Under the pieces are notes generated by a model. It saw only the letters and a program-made list of their open reading frames with translations, ran no database searches and was not told the DNA's origin. Shown here in pieces: positions 37,395 to 46,586 of a stretch of 64,000 nucleotides of DNA (the stretch's first letter is position 1; every line of letters begins with the position of its first letter). The translations under genes and the position numbers were made by a program. Source of the DNA: Halovenus aranensis (GTDB lineage: Archaea; Halobacteriota; Halobacteria; Halobacteriales; Haloarculaceae); assembly GCF_900100385.1 (NCBI RefSeq), contig NZ_FNFC01000002.1, positions 62,001 through 126,000 of the forward strand, read 5' to 3'.

Positions 37395-40117
37395 ATGTCA
37401 GAAACCGACCCATTCGGTGCCGTTCGGGAGGTAACGGTCGATGGCGAGTCGCACAAGATGGCCGACCTCACGGTCCTCGAAGAGCAGGGGTTGTGTGACC
37501 TCGACTCGATGCCGGTGAGTATCCGTGTCCTTCTCGAAGCAGTTCTCCGAAACGTCGACGGCGAGCGAATCACCGAGGCAGACGTACGAAACGCGGCTTC
37601 GTGGGAGCCAGAGGTACCAGACGTCGAAGTACCGTTCAATCCCTCTCGCGTCGTGTTACAGGACCTGACAGGGGTTCCAGCGGTTGTCGACCTCGCGGCG
37701 ATGCGCTCTGCGGCCGAGCGTGCGGGCGAGGACCCTACTATCGTCGAACCAGAGATTCCCGCCGACCTGGTCATCGACCACAGCGTCCACGTTGATTACT
37801 TCGGAAGCGACGACGCCTACGACAAAAACGTCGAAATGGAGTACGAACGCAACGCCGAGCGCTACAAGGCAATCAAGTGGGCCCAGCAGGCCTTCGACGA
37901 CTTCGAGGTCGTCCCGCCGGGGACTGGCATAGTCCACCAGGTCAACCTCGAACACCTCGGCCGTGTCGTCCACAGCCGTGAAATCGACGGCGAGCAGTGG
38001 CTCTTGCCGGACACACTCGTCGGCACCGACAGCCACACGCCGATGATAAACGGTATCGGTTCGTCGGCTGGGGCGTCGGCGGTATCGAAGCAGAGGCCGC
38101 TCTGCTTGGCCAGCCGATTACGATGACACTGCCCGAAGTCGTCGGCGTGAAACTCACCGGTGACCTCCCCGAAGGCGCGACTGCGACGGACCTCGTGCTT
38201 CACATCACGGAGAAACTCCGGCAGGTCGGCGTCGTCGACAAGTTCGTCGAGTTCTACGGTCCCGGCCTCTCTCAGCTCTCGGTCGCCGACCGCGCGACTA
38301 TCGCGAATATGTCGCCCGAACACGGCTGTACCATCAGCATGTTCCCGGTCGACGAGAAGACTCTAGAGTATCTGGAACTCACCGGCCGCGAGGACGACCA
38401 CATCGAGCTGGTCCGGGAGTACCTCGAGGCCCAGGGATTGTTCGGTGAGCACGACCCCGAGTTCACCGAGACCGTCGAGTTCGACCTCGGCGATGTCGAG
38501 CCGAGCTTGGCGGGCCATAAGAAACCCCATTCCCGGATTCCGATGGGCAACCTCGACGAGCACTTCCCGACCCTGCTCGCCGAGGAAGGCGTTCTGGACT
38601 CCGGCACAGCAACTGGCGACGGTGGCCTTGTGACCGACTCTCGGCCCGACCTCGACGAGAAGATTCCCGTCACACTGGAGGACGGCACAGAGGTCGAAAT
38701 CGGCCACGGGAGCGTCCTCGTCAGCGCGATTACGAGCTGTACGAACACGTCGAACCCGTCGGTGATGGTCGCCGCCGGACTCCTCGCCAGAAACGCCGCC
38801 GAGCTGGGGCTCGAAGTGCCCGACTACGTCAAGACGTCGCTCGCACCGGGAAGCAAGGTCGTCACGGAGTACCTCGAACAGGCCGACCTGCTCGACGACC
38901 TCGAAGCGCTTGGCTATCACGTCGTCGGCTACGGCTGTACGACCTGTATCGGCAACGCCGGGCCGCTTGCCGACCCTATCGAGGCCGCCATCGACGAACA
39001 CGACCTCTGGACGACGAGCGTGCTCTCGGGCAACCGCAACTTCGAGGCGCGCATCCATCCGAAGATTCGCGCGAACTACCTGGCCAGCCCCCCACTCGTG
39101 GTCGCCTACGGGCTGGCTGGTCAGATGGATATCGACCTCGAAACCGACCCACTCGGGACTGACGAGAGCGGCGAGCCGGTCTATCTCGAAGATATCTGGC
39201 CCGACCCCGAGGAGATTCACCGGACGATTCACGACAACGTCTCCCCCGAGATGTTCGAGGAGAAATACGCACGCGCCTTCGAGGGCGACGAACGCTGGGA
39301 CGCGCTCGAAGCACCGACGGGCGATGTCTACGAGTGGGATGACGAGTCGACGTACATCCGCGAGCCGCCTTTCTTCAAAGACTTCCCGCTCGAAGAGCCC
39401 GGCGTCGAGGATATCGCCGGAGCGCGCTGTCTGATGACGCTTGGCGATACGGTCACGACCGACCACATCAGCCCCGCCGGACCCTTCAGCGAGGACCTCC
39501 CTGCCGGCCAGTGGCTCACAGAGCGCGGCGTCGAGCCCCACGAGTTCAACACCTACGGCGCTCGCCGGGGCAACCACGAGGTCATGATGCGTGGCACCTT
39601 CGCCAACGTCCGCATCGAAAACGAGATGCTCGACGGCGTGGAGGGCGGGTACACGGTCTACCATCCCTCCGACGAGGAGACGACCGTCTACGACGCGAGT
39701 ATGCGCTATCAAGAGGAGGAAACACCGCTAATCGTGATGGCCGGCATCGAGTTCGGTACCGGCTCCAGCCGCGACTGGGCGGCCAAAGGCACTGATTTGC
39801 TCGGCATCCGTGCCACACTCGCCGAGAGCTACGAGCGCATCTACCGCGACAACCTCGTCGGGATGGGCGTGTTGCCACTTCAGTTCCAGGACGGCGATTC
39901 CTGGGAGTCGCTCGGGCTCGACGGTAGCGAAACCTTCGAGATTCACGGCCTCGAGGACGGCCTCGAACCGAACGACGAACTTACTGTCGTCGCCGAAAGC
40001 GACGGCGAGACCACCGAATTCGACGTGACGGCCCAGCTCAACACGCCAGCGGCCGTCGAGTACGTCGAGAACGGCGGCGTCCTCCATCTCGTGCTTCGCC
40101 GACTGCTGAGGTCGTAA
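37395..40117 (+). pseudogene. acnA: Aconitate hydratase (AcnA type), interrupted by a one-base frameshift
   Basis: The reading starts at 37395 (M-S-E-T-D-P-F-G) and continues to G-T-D-S-H-T-P-M-I-N-G-I-G at 38060. Homology then jumps into the frame that ends at 40117. One extra base between 38058 and 38060 would give a normal G-I-G-F-V-G-W-G-V-G-G-I-E-A-E-A and a 907-residue AcnA. The Fe-S ligands are intact (T-S-C-T-N-T-S-N near 445 and C-T-T-C-I-G near 515). The other side of the break has no further damage, so this is either a sequencing slip in a G run or a very recent mutation. The enzyme isomerises citrate to isocitrate in the TCA cycle. An AT-rich promoter stretch precedes it. Confidence 0.9.
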
Positions 40118-40158
40118 CGACCGTCGAATATTTCCCTGTCCACTCGGATTCATGCAGT

Positions 40159-41043
40159 ATGACCGAGGAGACAGGGACCGACTATATCGGCTCGCCGGAA
40201 GACGCGTTCTCGGTGCTCGGAGACGAGACGCGTCTGGGTATCCTGCTCGAACTGGCGCAGGCACTCAGCGACGGCGACCCCGGCCTCCAGTTCTCAGAAC
40301 TCCGGCGGCGGGTCGGCGTCGAGGACAGCGGCCGGTTCAACTATCACCTGGACAAACTCAGCGACGGCTTCATCGGAAAGCGAGACGGTGAGTACGGGAT
40401 ACGGACTGCGGGACTGGCTGTAGTCTCGGCGATTTATTCGGGTACCTACGGCGCGGATACGGGCGAACACACCGCGGAGTCGACCTGGCTGTGTCCCGAC
40501 TGTGGCGACCCGCTGACAATCAGCTACGAGCGAGACCAGCTCTTTTTGAACTGCGAGGAACACGGCGCGCAGCTCGGGTACCCGACGCCACCGGGAGCGT
40601 ACCAGGGACGGTCGCTCTCGGAACTCGCGACGGTCGTCCTCAAGCGGACGCTCTCTGGAGTCAACCTCGCGAGGCAGGGCATCTGCCCGCGCTGTTGGGG
40701 GGCGACGACCGTCGACTACCCCCGCGAGACCGAAGACTCGGAAGAAGAGTGGGCCGACTACGAGACCCACGTCTCCTGTGAGCGGTGCTGGTACGGGCTC
40801 GAACCGCCGTTACGGATTTTGCTCGCAAGCGTTCCCTCAGTCCAGGGCTTTTATACCGAGCACGGACACGGTCTCGGTGAGATAATCTTCGGTCCACAGT
40901 CGATAGCGAACGCCGATACCTGTCAGGTGGCCTGTGAGACGACCGACCCAGTCACTGCGACGGCCACGATTGCGCTCGGTGACGACACACTCGACGTCGA
41001 ACTTGACGAGAACTGCCGGGTGACAGCACTCTCCAGCGAGTGA
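40159..41043 (+). CDS. Winged-helix regulator with zinc-ribbon C-terminal domain
   Basis: The N-terminal 95 residues form an ArsR-like winged helix (L-G-D-E-T-R-L-G-I-L-L-E-L, then F-N-Y-H-L-D-K-L) of the DUF7347 kind. The C-terminal domain has several Cys pairs (C-P-D-C, C-P-R-C, C-E-R-C), consistent with zinc ribbons of the DUF7351 kind. The combination is common in haloarchaea. Ligand and targets are unknown. It follows aconitase by 41 bases on the same strand. Confidence 0.85.
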   Translation: MTEETGTDYIGSPEDAFSVLGDETRLGILLELAQALSDGDPGLQFSELRRRVGVEDSGRFNYHLDKLSDGFIGKRDGEYGIRTAGLAVVSAIYSGTYGADTGEHTAESTWLCPDCGDPLTISYERDQLFLNCEEHGAQLGYPTPPGAYQGRSLSELATVVLKRTLSGVNLARQGICPRCWGATTVDYPRETEDSEEEWADYETHVSCERCWYGLEPPLRILLASVPSVQGFYTEHGHGLGEIIFGPQSIANADTCQVACETTDPVTATATIALGDDTLDVELDENCRVTALSSE

Positions 41044-41065
41044 ATCGCTTTCCCGACAGGGAACC

Positions 41066-41085
41066 GTTTAAGGGGGCGTACGCCC
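41066..41085 (+). promoter_or_regulatory. TATA-like box with an embedded perfect palindrome (candidate operator)
   Basis: GTTTAAG (41066-41072) is centred 28 bases before the ATG at 41097. The 12-base perfect palindrome GGGCGTACGCCC (41074-41085) lies between that box and the predicted transcription start. A repressor bound there would block initiation. The DtxR-type regulator encoded two genes downstream is the natural candidate. Confidence 0.55.
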
Positions 41086-41096
41086 GACGTATCAAT

Positions 41097-41147
41097 ATGA
41101 ACCGAACAGTACCCGAAGGCGGGATTACGCTCCCGGGGTGGCGATGA
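41097..41147 (+). CDS. 16-residue leaderless leader peptide
   Basis: ATG at 41097 opens a 16-codon frame (M-N-R-T-V-P-E-G-G-I ...) whose TGA (41145-41147) overlaps the ATG of the ferritin-like gene in the ATGA manner. Its ATG is where a leaderless transcript would begin, 28 bases from the TATA-like box. It could couple translation into the ferritin-like gene. No homology can be judged at this length. Confidence 0.4.
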   Translation: MNRTVPEGGITLPGWR

Positions 41148-41623
41148 GCGTCCAGACGCCTGTGTCCTCGGACCACCAGCTCGCGCGCCTCCTCCAGATT
41201 GGCGTCGTTCTGGAGGAAGTCGTCGAGGCGCGGGCAGCGAAACACGCCAAGGAACTGGAGGACATCGACGACGACATCCGGGGACTGCTCACCGAGGCCG
41301 CCGAGGAGTCGGCCGACCACCGCGAGCGCATCGAAGCGCTGGTCGAGGGGCTCGACGCCGAGACGATTCCGTTCGGTGAGATTCAGACACTTGTCGAACA
41401 GCGCTACGAGTCAGACCAGGACTTCGACGGCGTTCTCTACGACCAGCTCTGTAACGAGGAGACTGCCTACAAGTTCTATGACGACCTCATCGAGGCTATC
41501 GAGGCCTCCGAGGCCGAGTTCAGTATCGACCGGTCGGTCTTGTTGGATGAACTCGCGTCGATTCGCGAGGAAGAGGAGACCGGCGTCGAGGAAGTCACGA
41601 CACTGATGGAGGAGCGAGAATGA
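41144..41623 (+). CDS. Ferritin-like helical domain protein
   Basis: From ATG 41144 (M-S-V-Q-T-P-V) the 159 residues are almost wholly helical and acidic, with Glu/His pairs (H-A-K-E-L-E-D, A-D-H-R-E-R-I-E) of a four-helix ferritin-like fold. The set of iron ligands is incomplete in what I can read, so the call is on pattern and place. It precedes a DtxR-type metal regulator by 26 bases, which supports a role in iron homeostasis. Confidence 0.65.
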   Translation: MSVQTPVSSDHQLARLLQIGVVLEEVVEARAAKHAKELEDIDDDIRGLLTEAAEESADHRERIEALVEGLDAETIPFGEIQTLVEQRYESDQDFDGVLYDQLCNEETAYKFYDDLIEAIEASEAEFSIDRSVLLDELASIREEEETGVEEVTTLMEERE

Positions 41624-41648
41624 CACGCAACAGCGACGGGAGGGAGCT

Positions 41649-42080
41649 ATGAACACAGCAAACCAGTACCTGAAGGCGATTTATCTCGTCCAGGAAATCG
41701 AAGACGGTCCGGCATCGACGGGTGCAGTCGCGGAGATGCTCGACGTGAGTCCCGCGAGTGCCAACGAGATGATTGGCAAACTCGAAAACGACGGCCTCTG
41801 CAACCACGAGAAGTACAAGGGTGTCGACCTGACCGACGATGGCATCGTCCGCGCCAGGGACGCACTCCAGAACTACTGTATCATCGAGCGCTTCCTCGTC
41901 GAGGTGCTGGAAGTCGACGACTTCCGAACGGAAGCCCAGCAACTCGAACCAGTTATCGACGAGACGGTGGCCGAACGGCTCGATACGATTATCGACCGAC
42001 AACCTCAGTGTCCCGACTGTTTCGACGCCGACGACGACGTATGTGCCCTCCTCGAACTCGAAGCTGACGCGGCCGACTGA
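41649..42080 (+). CDS. DtxR/SirR-type metal-dependent transcriptional regulator
   Basis: The 143-residue protein has a DtxR winged helix (1-65: Y-L-K-A-I-Y-L-V-Q, V-A-E-M-L-D-V-S-P-A-S-A-N-E-M) and a helical dimerisation/metal domain with Cys ligands (C-P-D-C near residue 118, plus another Cys near 127). There is no SH3-like third domain, so it is the short form. It probably senses Fe2+ or Mn2+. The palindrome at 41074-41085 upstream of the operon may be its site. Confidence 0.85.
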   Translation: MNTANQYLKAIYLVQEIEDGPASTGAVAEMLDVSPASANEMIGKLENDGLCNHEKYKGVDLTDDGIVRARDALQNYCIIERFLVEVLEVDDFRTEAQQLEPVIDETVAERLDTIIDRQPQCPDCFDADDDVCALLELEADAAD

Positions 42081-42158
42081 ACACAGATCACTCCCACAGG
42101 CGACAGCGCGGATCTCGGTTCTGCCCGACGCGGATACGAACCGATATGGAACAATCGA

Positions 42159-42164
42159 TTTATA
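42159..42164 (+). promoter_or_regulatory. TATA-like box for halocyanin
   Basis: TTTATA is centred 29 bases before the ATG at 42191. This favours that Met over the in-frame ATGs at 42146 and 42182. Confidence 0.5.
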
Positions 42165-42190
42165 CGTTGGAACGTGTGAGTATGGGGTAT

Positions 42191-42823
42191 ATGGACGAAC
42201 ACGAGTCAACGCCAGCGGTGACGAGACGGCAAGCACTCAAGGCCGGCGTCGGAACCGTGGCCGGCGCGGTAACGCTCGGTACAGCCGGTTCGGGGTCCGC
42301 TGTGGCACAGAGTAGCGCATACGGCGGCTATCTCTCGGAGGCGGAGTGGGACGGAACCACGGCCGATGCCAGCGGCACCGACGAGGTCATCGTTGATGTC
42401 GGAGCGGGAATGAACGGCTACCAGTTCAACCCGCCGGCCATCTACGTCGAGCCCGGGCAGACTATCACCTGGCGGTGGACGGGCAAGGGTGGCGCGCACA
42501 ACGTCGTCGCAGAAGAAGGCGGACTCGACAGCCGCGAAGCCCACGATGGGTCACTGGTTGGCGAAGAGGGATTCACGTACGAAGTCGAATTCGACGAGAG
42601 CATGGCGGGAGTACATCAGTATTTCTGTGTACCACACAAGACACTCGGCATGCTCGGCGTCGTCGTCGTCGGCGAAGACAACGTCGAAACCGACCTCACG
42701 AGCTACAGTCGAGGTGGCGGTAGCGGAATGAACTTCGGCTCCGTCGTCGCTGGAGCAGGCGTCTTCGGCGCTGTCTCGCTTATCGGCGTCGGTGCCTACA
42801 ACGAACTCGTCGGAAACGAGTAA
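42191..42823 (+). CDS. Halocyanin-type blue copper protein
   Basis: From the ATG at 42191 (M-D-E-H-E-S-T) the 210 residues begin with a Tat signal (T-R-R-Q-A-L-K-A-G). A plastocyanin fold follows, with copper ligands visible: His in G-G-A-H-N-V-V, then Cys, His and Met in C-V-P-H-K-T-L-G-M. A C-terminal helix (about 180-200) anchors it to the membrane. It is an extracytoplasmic one-electron carrier between respiratory complexes. It converges on pdxS. Confidence 0.93.
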   Translation: MDEHESTPAVTRRQALKAGVGTVAGAVTLGTAGSGSAVAQSSAYGGYLSEAEWDGTTADASGTDEVIVDVGAGMNGYQFNPPAIYVEPGQTITWRWTGKGGAHNVVAEEGGLDSREAHDGSLVGEEGFTYEVEFDESMAGVHQYFCVPHKTLGMLGVVVVGEDNVETDLTSYSRGGGSGMNFGSVVAGAGVFGAVSLIGVGAYNELVGNE

Positions 42824-42838
42824 AACAGAAGCCGCCTT

Positions 42839-43747
42839 TTAGACGCCGCGGTGCTGGAGCTGTTCGTCGTCGTCGAGGTCTGCGTTCGCGTCTCCTTCCA
42901 TCCCTTCGCCGACGTTGGTGGCGATATCGACGAGCGTGTCGGGGTCGTCCCAGTTGTTGACCGACTCGACGATAGCTTTGCCCATCGCCCGGGGATTCTC
43001 TGCGCCGAAGATACCCGAACCGACGAAGATGCCATCACAGCCGTGGTGCATCATCAGTGCCGCGTCGGCGGGCGTCGCGATACCGCCGGCGGCGAAGTTC
43101 ACGACCGGCAGGCGACCCCGCTCGGCGGTGTCGTGGACGAGGTGGGCGGGTGCTTCGTGTTCGCGGGCCCAGCGCTCGCGTTCCTCGTGGCTCATCCCTT
43201 CGAGCTTCCTGATTGCGCTTTTGATGTTGCGCTGGTGGTGGACCGCCTGGTTCACGTCGCCGGTCCCAGCCTCGCCTTTGGTCCGAATCATCGCCGCTCC
43301 TTCCTCGATGCGTCGGAGCGCTTCGCCGAGGTTTCGCGCGCCACAGACGAACGGCGAGGTAAAGTCGCGCTTGTCGATGTGGTATCTATCGTCTGCCGGC
43401 GTCAGGACCTCCGACTCGTCTATCATGTCGGCACCGGCGGATTCGAGAATCTGTGCCTCGGTCGTGTGACCGATACGGGCTTTCCCCATCACTGGAATCG
43501 AGACTTCGTCGATAATCTCTTTCAGCGAGGCAGGGTCGGCCATCCGCGCAACGCCGCCGCGTTTGCGGATGTCTGCCGGCACGGCTTCGAGGTTCATGAC
43601 TGCCACTGCACCCACATCCTCGGCGATGCGAGCCTGCTCGGCGTTGACGACGTCCATGATGACGCCCCCCTTCTGCATTTTGGCGAATCCGCGCTTGACG
43701 AGGTCGGTCCCACGCCGAAGCTCTTCTAGGTCGGTTTCCTGACTCAT
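42839..43747 (-). CDS. pdxS: PdxS, pyridoxal 5'-phosphate synthase lyase subunit
   Basis: The 302-residue protein has the hallmark [13 protein letters not shown], the [11 protein letters not shown] segment with an active Lys, and [13 protein letters not shown]. With PdxT (glutaminase, not adjacent here) it makes PLP from ribose-5-phosphate, glyceraldehyde-3-phosphate and ammonia. PLP is the cofactor of GlyA and GcvPB in this window. Confidence 0.97.
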   Translation of the reverse strand: MSQETDLEELRRGTDLVKRGFAKMQKGGVIMDVVNAEQARIAEDVGAVAVMNLEAVPADIRKRGGVARMADPASLKEIIDEVSIPVMGKARIGHTTEAQILESAGADMIDESEVLTPADDRYHIDKRDFTSPFVCGARNLGEALRRIEEGAAMIRTKGEAGTGDVNQAVHHQRNIKSAIRKLEGMSHEERERWAREHEAPAHLVHDTAERGRLPVVNFAAGGIATPADAALMMHHGCDGIFVGSGIFGAENPRAMGKAIVESVNNWDDPDTLVDIATNVGEGMEGDANADLDDDEQLQHRGV

Positions 43748-43928
43748 ATACGACTGTTGGCCTACACGAACTTAACGGGCCTGATTGTGACAAGCCTGGG
43801 CACGCTCGCCGTGGCGGCCACGTCGCTGTTGTTCCAATCGGCGGCGTCCAGTCCCGGCGTTTATCGGACACTATTGCCGTTAGTTTTATGCGTAATTACC
43901 ACCGGCCCAAGCGAATCGTCTCTCCGTG
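43748..43928. other. Intergenic region upstream of pdxS
   Basis: With 43929-44228 this is a 480-base stretch holding only a doubtful 45-residue frame. No RNA gene or repeat is visible; it contains the pdxS promoter region. Confidence 0.4.
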
Positions 43929-44066
43929 TCAGCGGTAGCGCTCGACAGTTTCGCCGAGTTCAGCTCCGGACTTTCGGTCGGTTATCCACTCGATACACTC
44001 GCCGTCTCCGAGCACGAAAAACGCCGGGAGTGAGGACGTACCGATGAGGCTTCGATACTCGCTCAT
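43929..44066 (-). pseudogene. Possible thioredoxin-fold C-terminal remnant, 45 residues
   Basis: From ATG 44064-44066 the frame reads M-S-E-Y-R-S-L-I-G-T-S-S-L-P-A-F-F-V-L-G-D-G. This resembles the last strands of thioredoxin with its cis-Pro, followed by the terminal helix. A stop lies ten codons upstream and no C-x2-C half is encoded nearby, so this is either a decayed gene or a chance resemblance. Confidence 0.3.
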
Positions 44067-44228
44067 GAGGTCCGATGGCGCTCGTGGTCGAGGTCACGGG
44101 GCTCTGTCGGCGTCGCGTCGTCTGCTGGCGGTGTTTCGGCTCTTACAGCCACAGCTAACTGGTTGGCGTCGCGAAAAGATACCGGTGAGAGAGACGACCG
44201 CCAGCGCGTCGGCAGTGTGAGAGACGAC

Positions 44229-44420
44229 CTATGCGGGCTGTCCGGTGTTTTGCTTGCTCGTGACGTAGCCAGCGATGCGGTTGCGGACGCCCTTGGACTC
44301 GATGTTGGTGAGCTTGTTGACGACTTCCTTGTTGTGTTCGAAGTCCGGTCCGAACGCGTCGGGGTACTGCTCCATGAGGAGTCGTCCCGTTTTCTTGACG
44401 TAGGCAGGTTTGATGGCCAT
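44229..44420 (-). CDS. rps17e: 30S ribosomal protein S17e
   Basis: I chose the ATG at 44418-44420 (M-A-I-K-P-A-Y-V-K-K), giving the normal 63-residue archaeal S17e with N-K-L-T-N-I-E-S-K and G-Y-V-T. A TTTAAA box (44448-44453) centred 30 bases upstream supports this start. The longer open frame upstream crosses the divergent alaX gene. Confidence 0.95.
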   Translation of the reverse strand: MAIKPAYVKKTGRLLMEQYPDAFGPDFEHNKEVVNKLTNIESKGVRNRIAGYVTSKQNTGQPA

Positions 44421-44447
44421 TGGTATCCCAACGTAGCCGGGACGGCC

Positions 44448-44453
44448 TTTAAA
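44448..44453 (-). promoter_or_regulatory. TATA box of rps17e
   Basis: TTTAAA, centred 30 bases before the S17e ATG, in the 94-base gap shared with divergent alaX. Confidence 0.55.
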
Positions 44454-44514
44454 ATGATTCGACTCGTCGTCTCCGTCCGACCGATTCTTTAGGATGTGTC
44501 TGCAAGGTATTCGC

Positions 44515-45237
44515 ATGACAGAGTTGCTGTACCTGCCCGACGACGACGGCACGACCGAGTTCACCGCAACAGTGACCGATGCCACCGAGGAGTACATCGT
44601 TCTCGACGGGACGTATTTCTACCCCGAGGGCGGCGGCCAGCCGCCAGACCACGGCACGCTCTCGTGGGACGGCGGTGAGGCGACTGTCACGGACGCCCGT
44701 AAGAACCACGGCGACGTGCGCCACTACGTCGAGTCGATGACCGGTGACCCGCCCGCCAAGGGGACGACAGTCGAGGGAGCCATCGACATGCAGCGCCGCG
44801 AGAAACTCCGGCGGATGCACACCGCCCAGCACGTCGTTTCCCGTGTCGTTCTCGACGAGTACGACGCCACGACGGCCGGCAACCAGGTTTATCCAGACCG
44901 GTCACGCATCGACTTCGAGCCGGCGGACTTCGACGAGGCGGATATCGAGCGCATCGAGCGCCGCTCGAACGACGCAATCGACGAGGATTACGGCGTGACC
45001 AAGGCGAACCGGCCGCGCGAGGCGGTCGAGCGCGACGTCGACGAGGGCCGTGCGCTACTCGATCTGATTCCCGACTCTGTCGACCCGCTTCGGGTCGTCG
45101 AAATCGAGGAATTCGACATGTGCCCGTGTGGCGGGACCCACGTCGACAGCCTCGGTGAGGTCGGTCACATCGACATTGTCGAGTGTACTTCCAAGGGAGA
45201 AGATGTCGAGCGTCTCGAATTTAGACTCGAAGGCTGA
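44515..45237 (+). CDS. alaX: AlaX-type alanyl-tRNA editing protein
   Basis: The 240-residue free-standing editing domain hydrolyses Ser- or Gly-mischarged tRNA-Ala. The zinc site H-T-A-Q-H (near residue 102) and C-P-C-G-G-T-H (near 205) are present, with the N-terminal G-G-G-Q-P-P-D. I chose the ATG at 44515 (M-T-E-L-L-Y-L-P), 25 bases after a CTTTAGG element. Confidence 0.93.
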   Translation: MTELLYLPDDDGTTEFTATVTDATEEYIVLDGTYFYPEGGGQPPDHGTLSWDGGEATVTDARKNHGDVRHYVESMTGDPPAKGTTVEGAIDMQRREKLRRMHTAQHVVSRVVLDEYDATTAGNQVYPDRSRIDFEPADFDEADIERIERRSNDAIDEDYGVTKANRPREAVERDVDEGRALLDLIPDSVDPLRVVEIEEFDMCPCGGTHVDSLGEVGHIDIVECTSKGEDVERLEFRLEG

Positions 45238-45288
45238 CACTGTCTGGATGCAGAACGTACAAGTCTGGAGAATCCCGAATCACGTACC

Positions 45289-45663
45289 ATGGAGTCACTT
45301 TCGCGCCGACGGTGCCTAGGCCTGCTTGGTTCCCTCACGGCAGCTTCGCTTGCGGGCTGTACCGACGACGAACAGCCGGAGTTTCTGGTCACCGACACCG
45401 CTTTTAGCCTCCAGCCGGGCGGGAATCTCAAGATTCAGGTGTCTGTCGAGAACGGGTTTCAGGACACAAAACAGAGCACGGTCGAAGTAGTGCTTCGCTA
45501 CGAGCCCGAGGAGGGTGAGTCCGAGCAGTGGACACAGACAGAGCCACTTGAGTTGTCGGGCGCGACCGAGATACAGCGTGAGTTCGTGTTCGAGGGTATC
45601 CACGACGAAACAGACAGTCTGGATTTCTACGAGGTCGAGGCACAACTTGTCGACGATGCGTAA
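45289..45663 (+). CDS. Small Tat lipoprotein of unknown function
   Basis: A twin-Arg start (S-R-R-R-C-L-G-L-L-G) leads to a lipobox L-A-G-C with Cys24, so the mature protein is probably lipid-anchored outside the cell. The mature part (about 100 residues) is a predicted beta-sandwich with alternating strands (L-K-I-Q-V-S-V-E-N-G-F), like many haloarchaeal CARDB-like lipoproteins. No ligand is apparent. Confidence 0.7.
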   Translation: MESLSRRRCLGLLGSLTAASLAGCTDDEQPEFLVTDTAFSLQPGGNLKIQVSVENGFQDTKQSTVEVVLRYEPEEGESEQWTQTEPLELSGATEIQREFVFEGIHDETDSLDFYEVEAQLVDDA

Positions 45664-45709
45664 TCGTCCGGCTGCCGAAGACGGACTCTCAGAAAAGTGA
45701 ACTGCGAAG

Positions 45710-46333
45710 TTACTCGTCGTCGACGCCGACGCTGGTCTCTTCCTCGACGGCGACCTCTTCGGGTCGGGCTTCGAGGGTCATCTTCTGGATTTCGACGCGG
45801 CGAAGCGGGTAGATGGTCTTTGCCTCGTTGTAGATTGCCGAGGAGAGGTCGCCGTTGACGACGCGGTCGACCAGTTCCTCGAAGGTGCGGTTCGCGGCCG
45901 CGTCCTCGATGAGGTCAATCATCGTCCGGCGAATTGCCTTCTCCTGGCTCTCGTCGGCGGACTTTGTCGTCAGCGCGACAGGCTGAATCTGGACGCGGTA
46001 GTCGTCGGTAGTCAGCACTGTCACGTAGGCCTGGACCTTCGAGGAGCCACGGCGGACCAGGCTACGCATGTAGTCACGGGTGAGTTCGTGTTTGATGAAC
46101 TCCGTGTATGCGCTCTCGCTGGCCACCTCGGAGACTTTGAAGGTCAGTTTCGTGTTGTTGTCGCTTGCGTCGTTTCGAAGGTCACCCAGCGTCGTCTCGA
46201 TGGTTCGGCCGAGTACCCTGTCCGGTTCGTCTGCTGGCGTTTCGCCGAGCTCTTCGCGGTCGAATTGCTCGGGAGCGAGCACGGTGTACCAGCGTTTCTG
46301 CTGCTTCTGTCGTGAGACTGAACGTTCACTCAT
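45710..46333 (-). CDS. rps3ae: 30S ribosomal protein S3Ae
   Basis: The 207 residues start M-S-E-R-S-V-S-R-Q-K-Q-Q-K-R-W-Y and have the S3Ae core K-H-E-L-T-R-D-Y-M-R-S-L-V-R-R-G-S-S-K and R-R-V-E-I-Q-K-M-T. It is the last gene of rps15 - RecJ-like - Pcc1-paralogue - rps3ae and overlaps the preceding gene by eight bases. Confidence 0.96.
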   Translation of the reverse strand: MSERSVSRQKQQKRWYTVLAPEQFDREELGETPADEPDRVLGRTIETTLGDLRNDASDNNTKLTFKVSEVASESAYTEFIKHELTRDYMRSLVRRGSSKVQAYVTVLTTDDYRVQIQPVALTTKSADESQEKAIRRTMIDLIEDAAANRTFEELVDRVVNGDLSSAIYNEAKTIYPLRRVEIQKMTLEARPEEVAVEEETSVGVDDE

Positions 46334-46586
46334 TGTTGTCTGTCGTTGTGGTGGACGTCTCCCCGTCCGTGGTTGTGAGCTGTGCTGCGACCTGAAGATT
46401 GACGACGTAGTCGTCGACTGTTGCCTGCAGACCGCCCGTCGTCTCGCGTTCGATTGTGGTCACGACCGCCGTCCCGTCGACCGTCGTCTCCATCTCCGGC
46501 GTGTTGTCCGGCCGGAGCGTGGCTGCGACTTGGCGGGCCGTCCCTTCGTCGTCGAACGTCGACTCGATGCGTGTTCGCCGACTCAT
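46326..46586 (-). CDS. Pcc1 paralogue (Pcc2-like KEOPS subunit)
   Basis: The 86-residue protein has the Pcc1 pattern R-Q-V-A-A-T-L-R-P-D-N, a strand with G-T-A-V-V-T-T-I, then T-V-D-D-Y-V-V-N-L-Q-V-A-A. A second Pcc1 lies at 19381. Archaea have two Pcc1-type genes, and one, Pcc2, is reported as a fifth KEOPS core subunit; its location by rps3ae/recJ/rps15 fits. The C-terminal tail is Thr/Asp-rich. Overlaps both neighbours (four and eight bases). Confidence 0.75.
   Translation of the reverse strand: MSRRTRIESTFDDEGTARQVAATLRPDNTPEMETTVDGTAVVTTIERETTGGLQATVDDYVVNLQVAAQLTTTDGETSTTTTDNNE

Noticed and set aside
37395-40117. Programmed frameshifting in aconitase
   Set aside because: No slippery heptamer or downstream structure is evident, and aconitases are not known to use it; a missing base is simpler.
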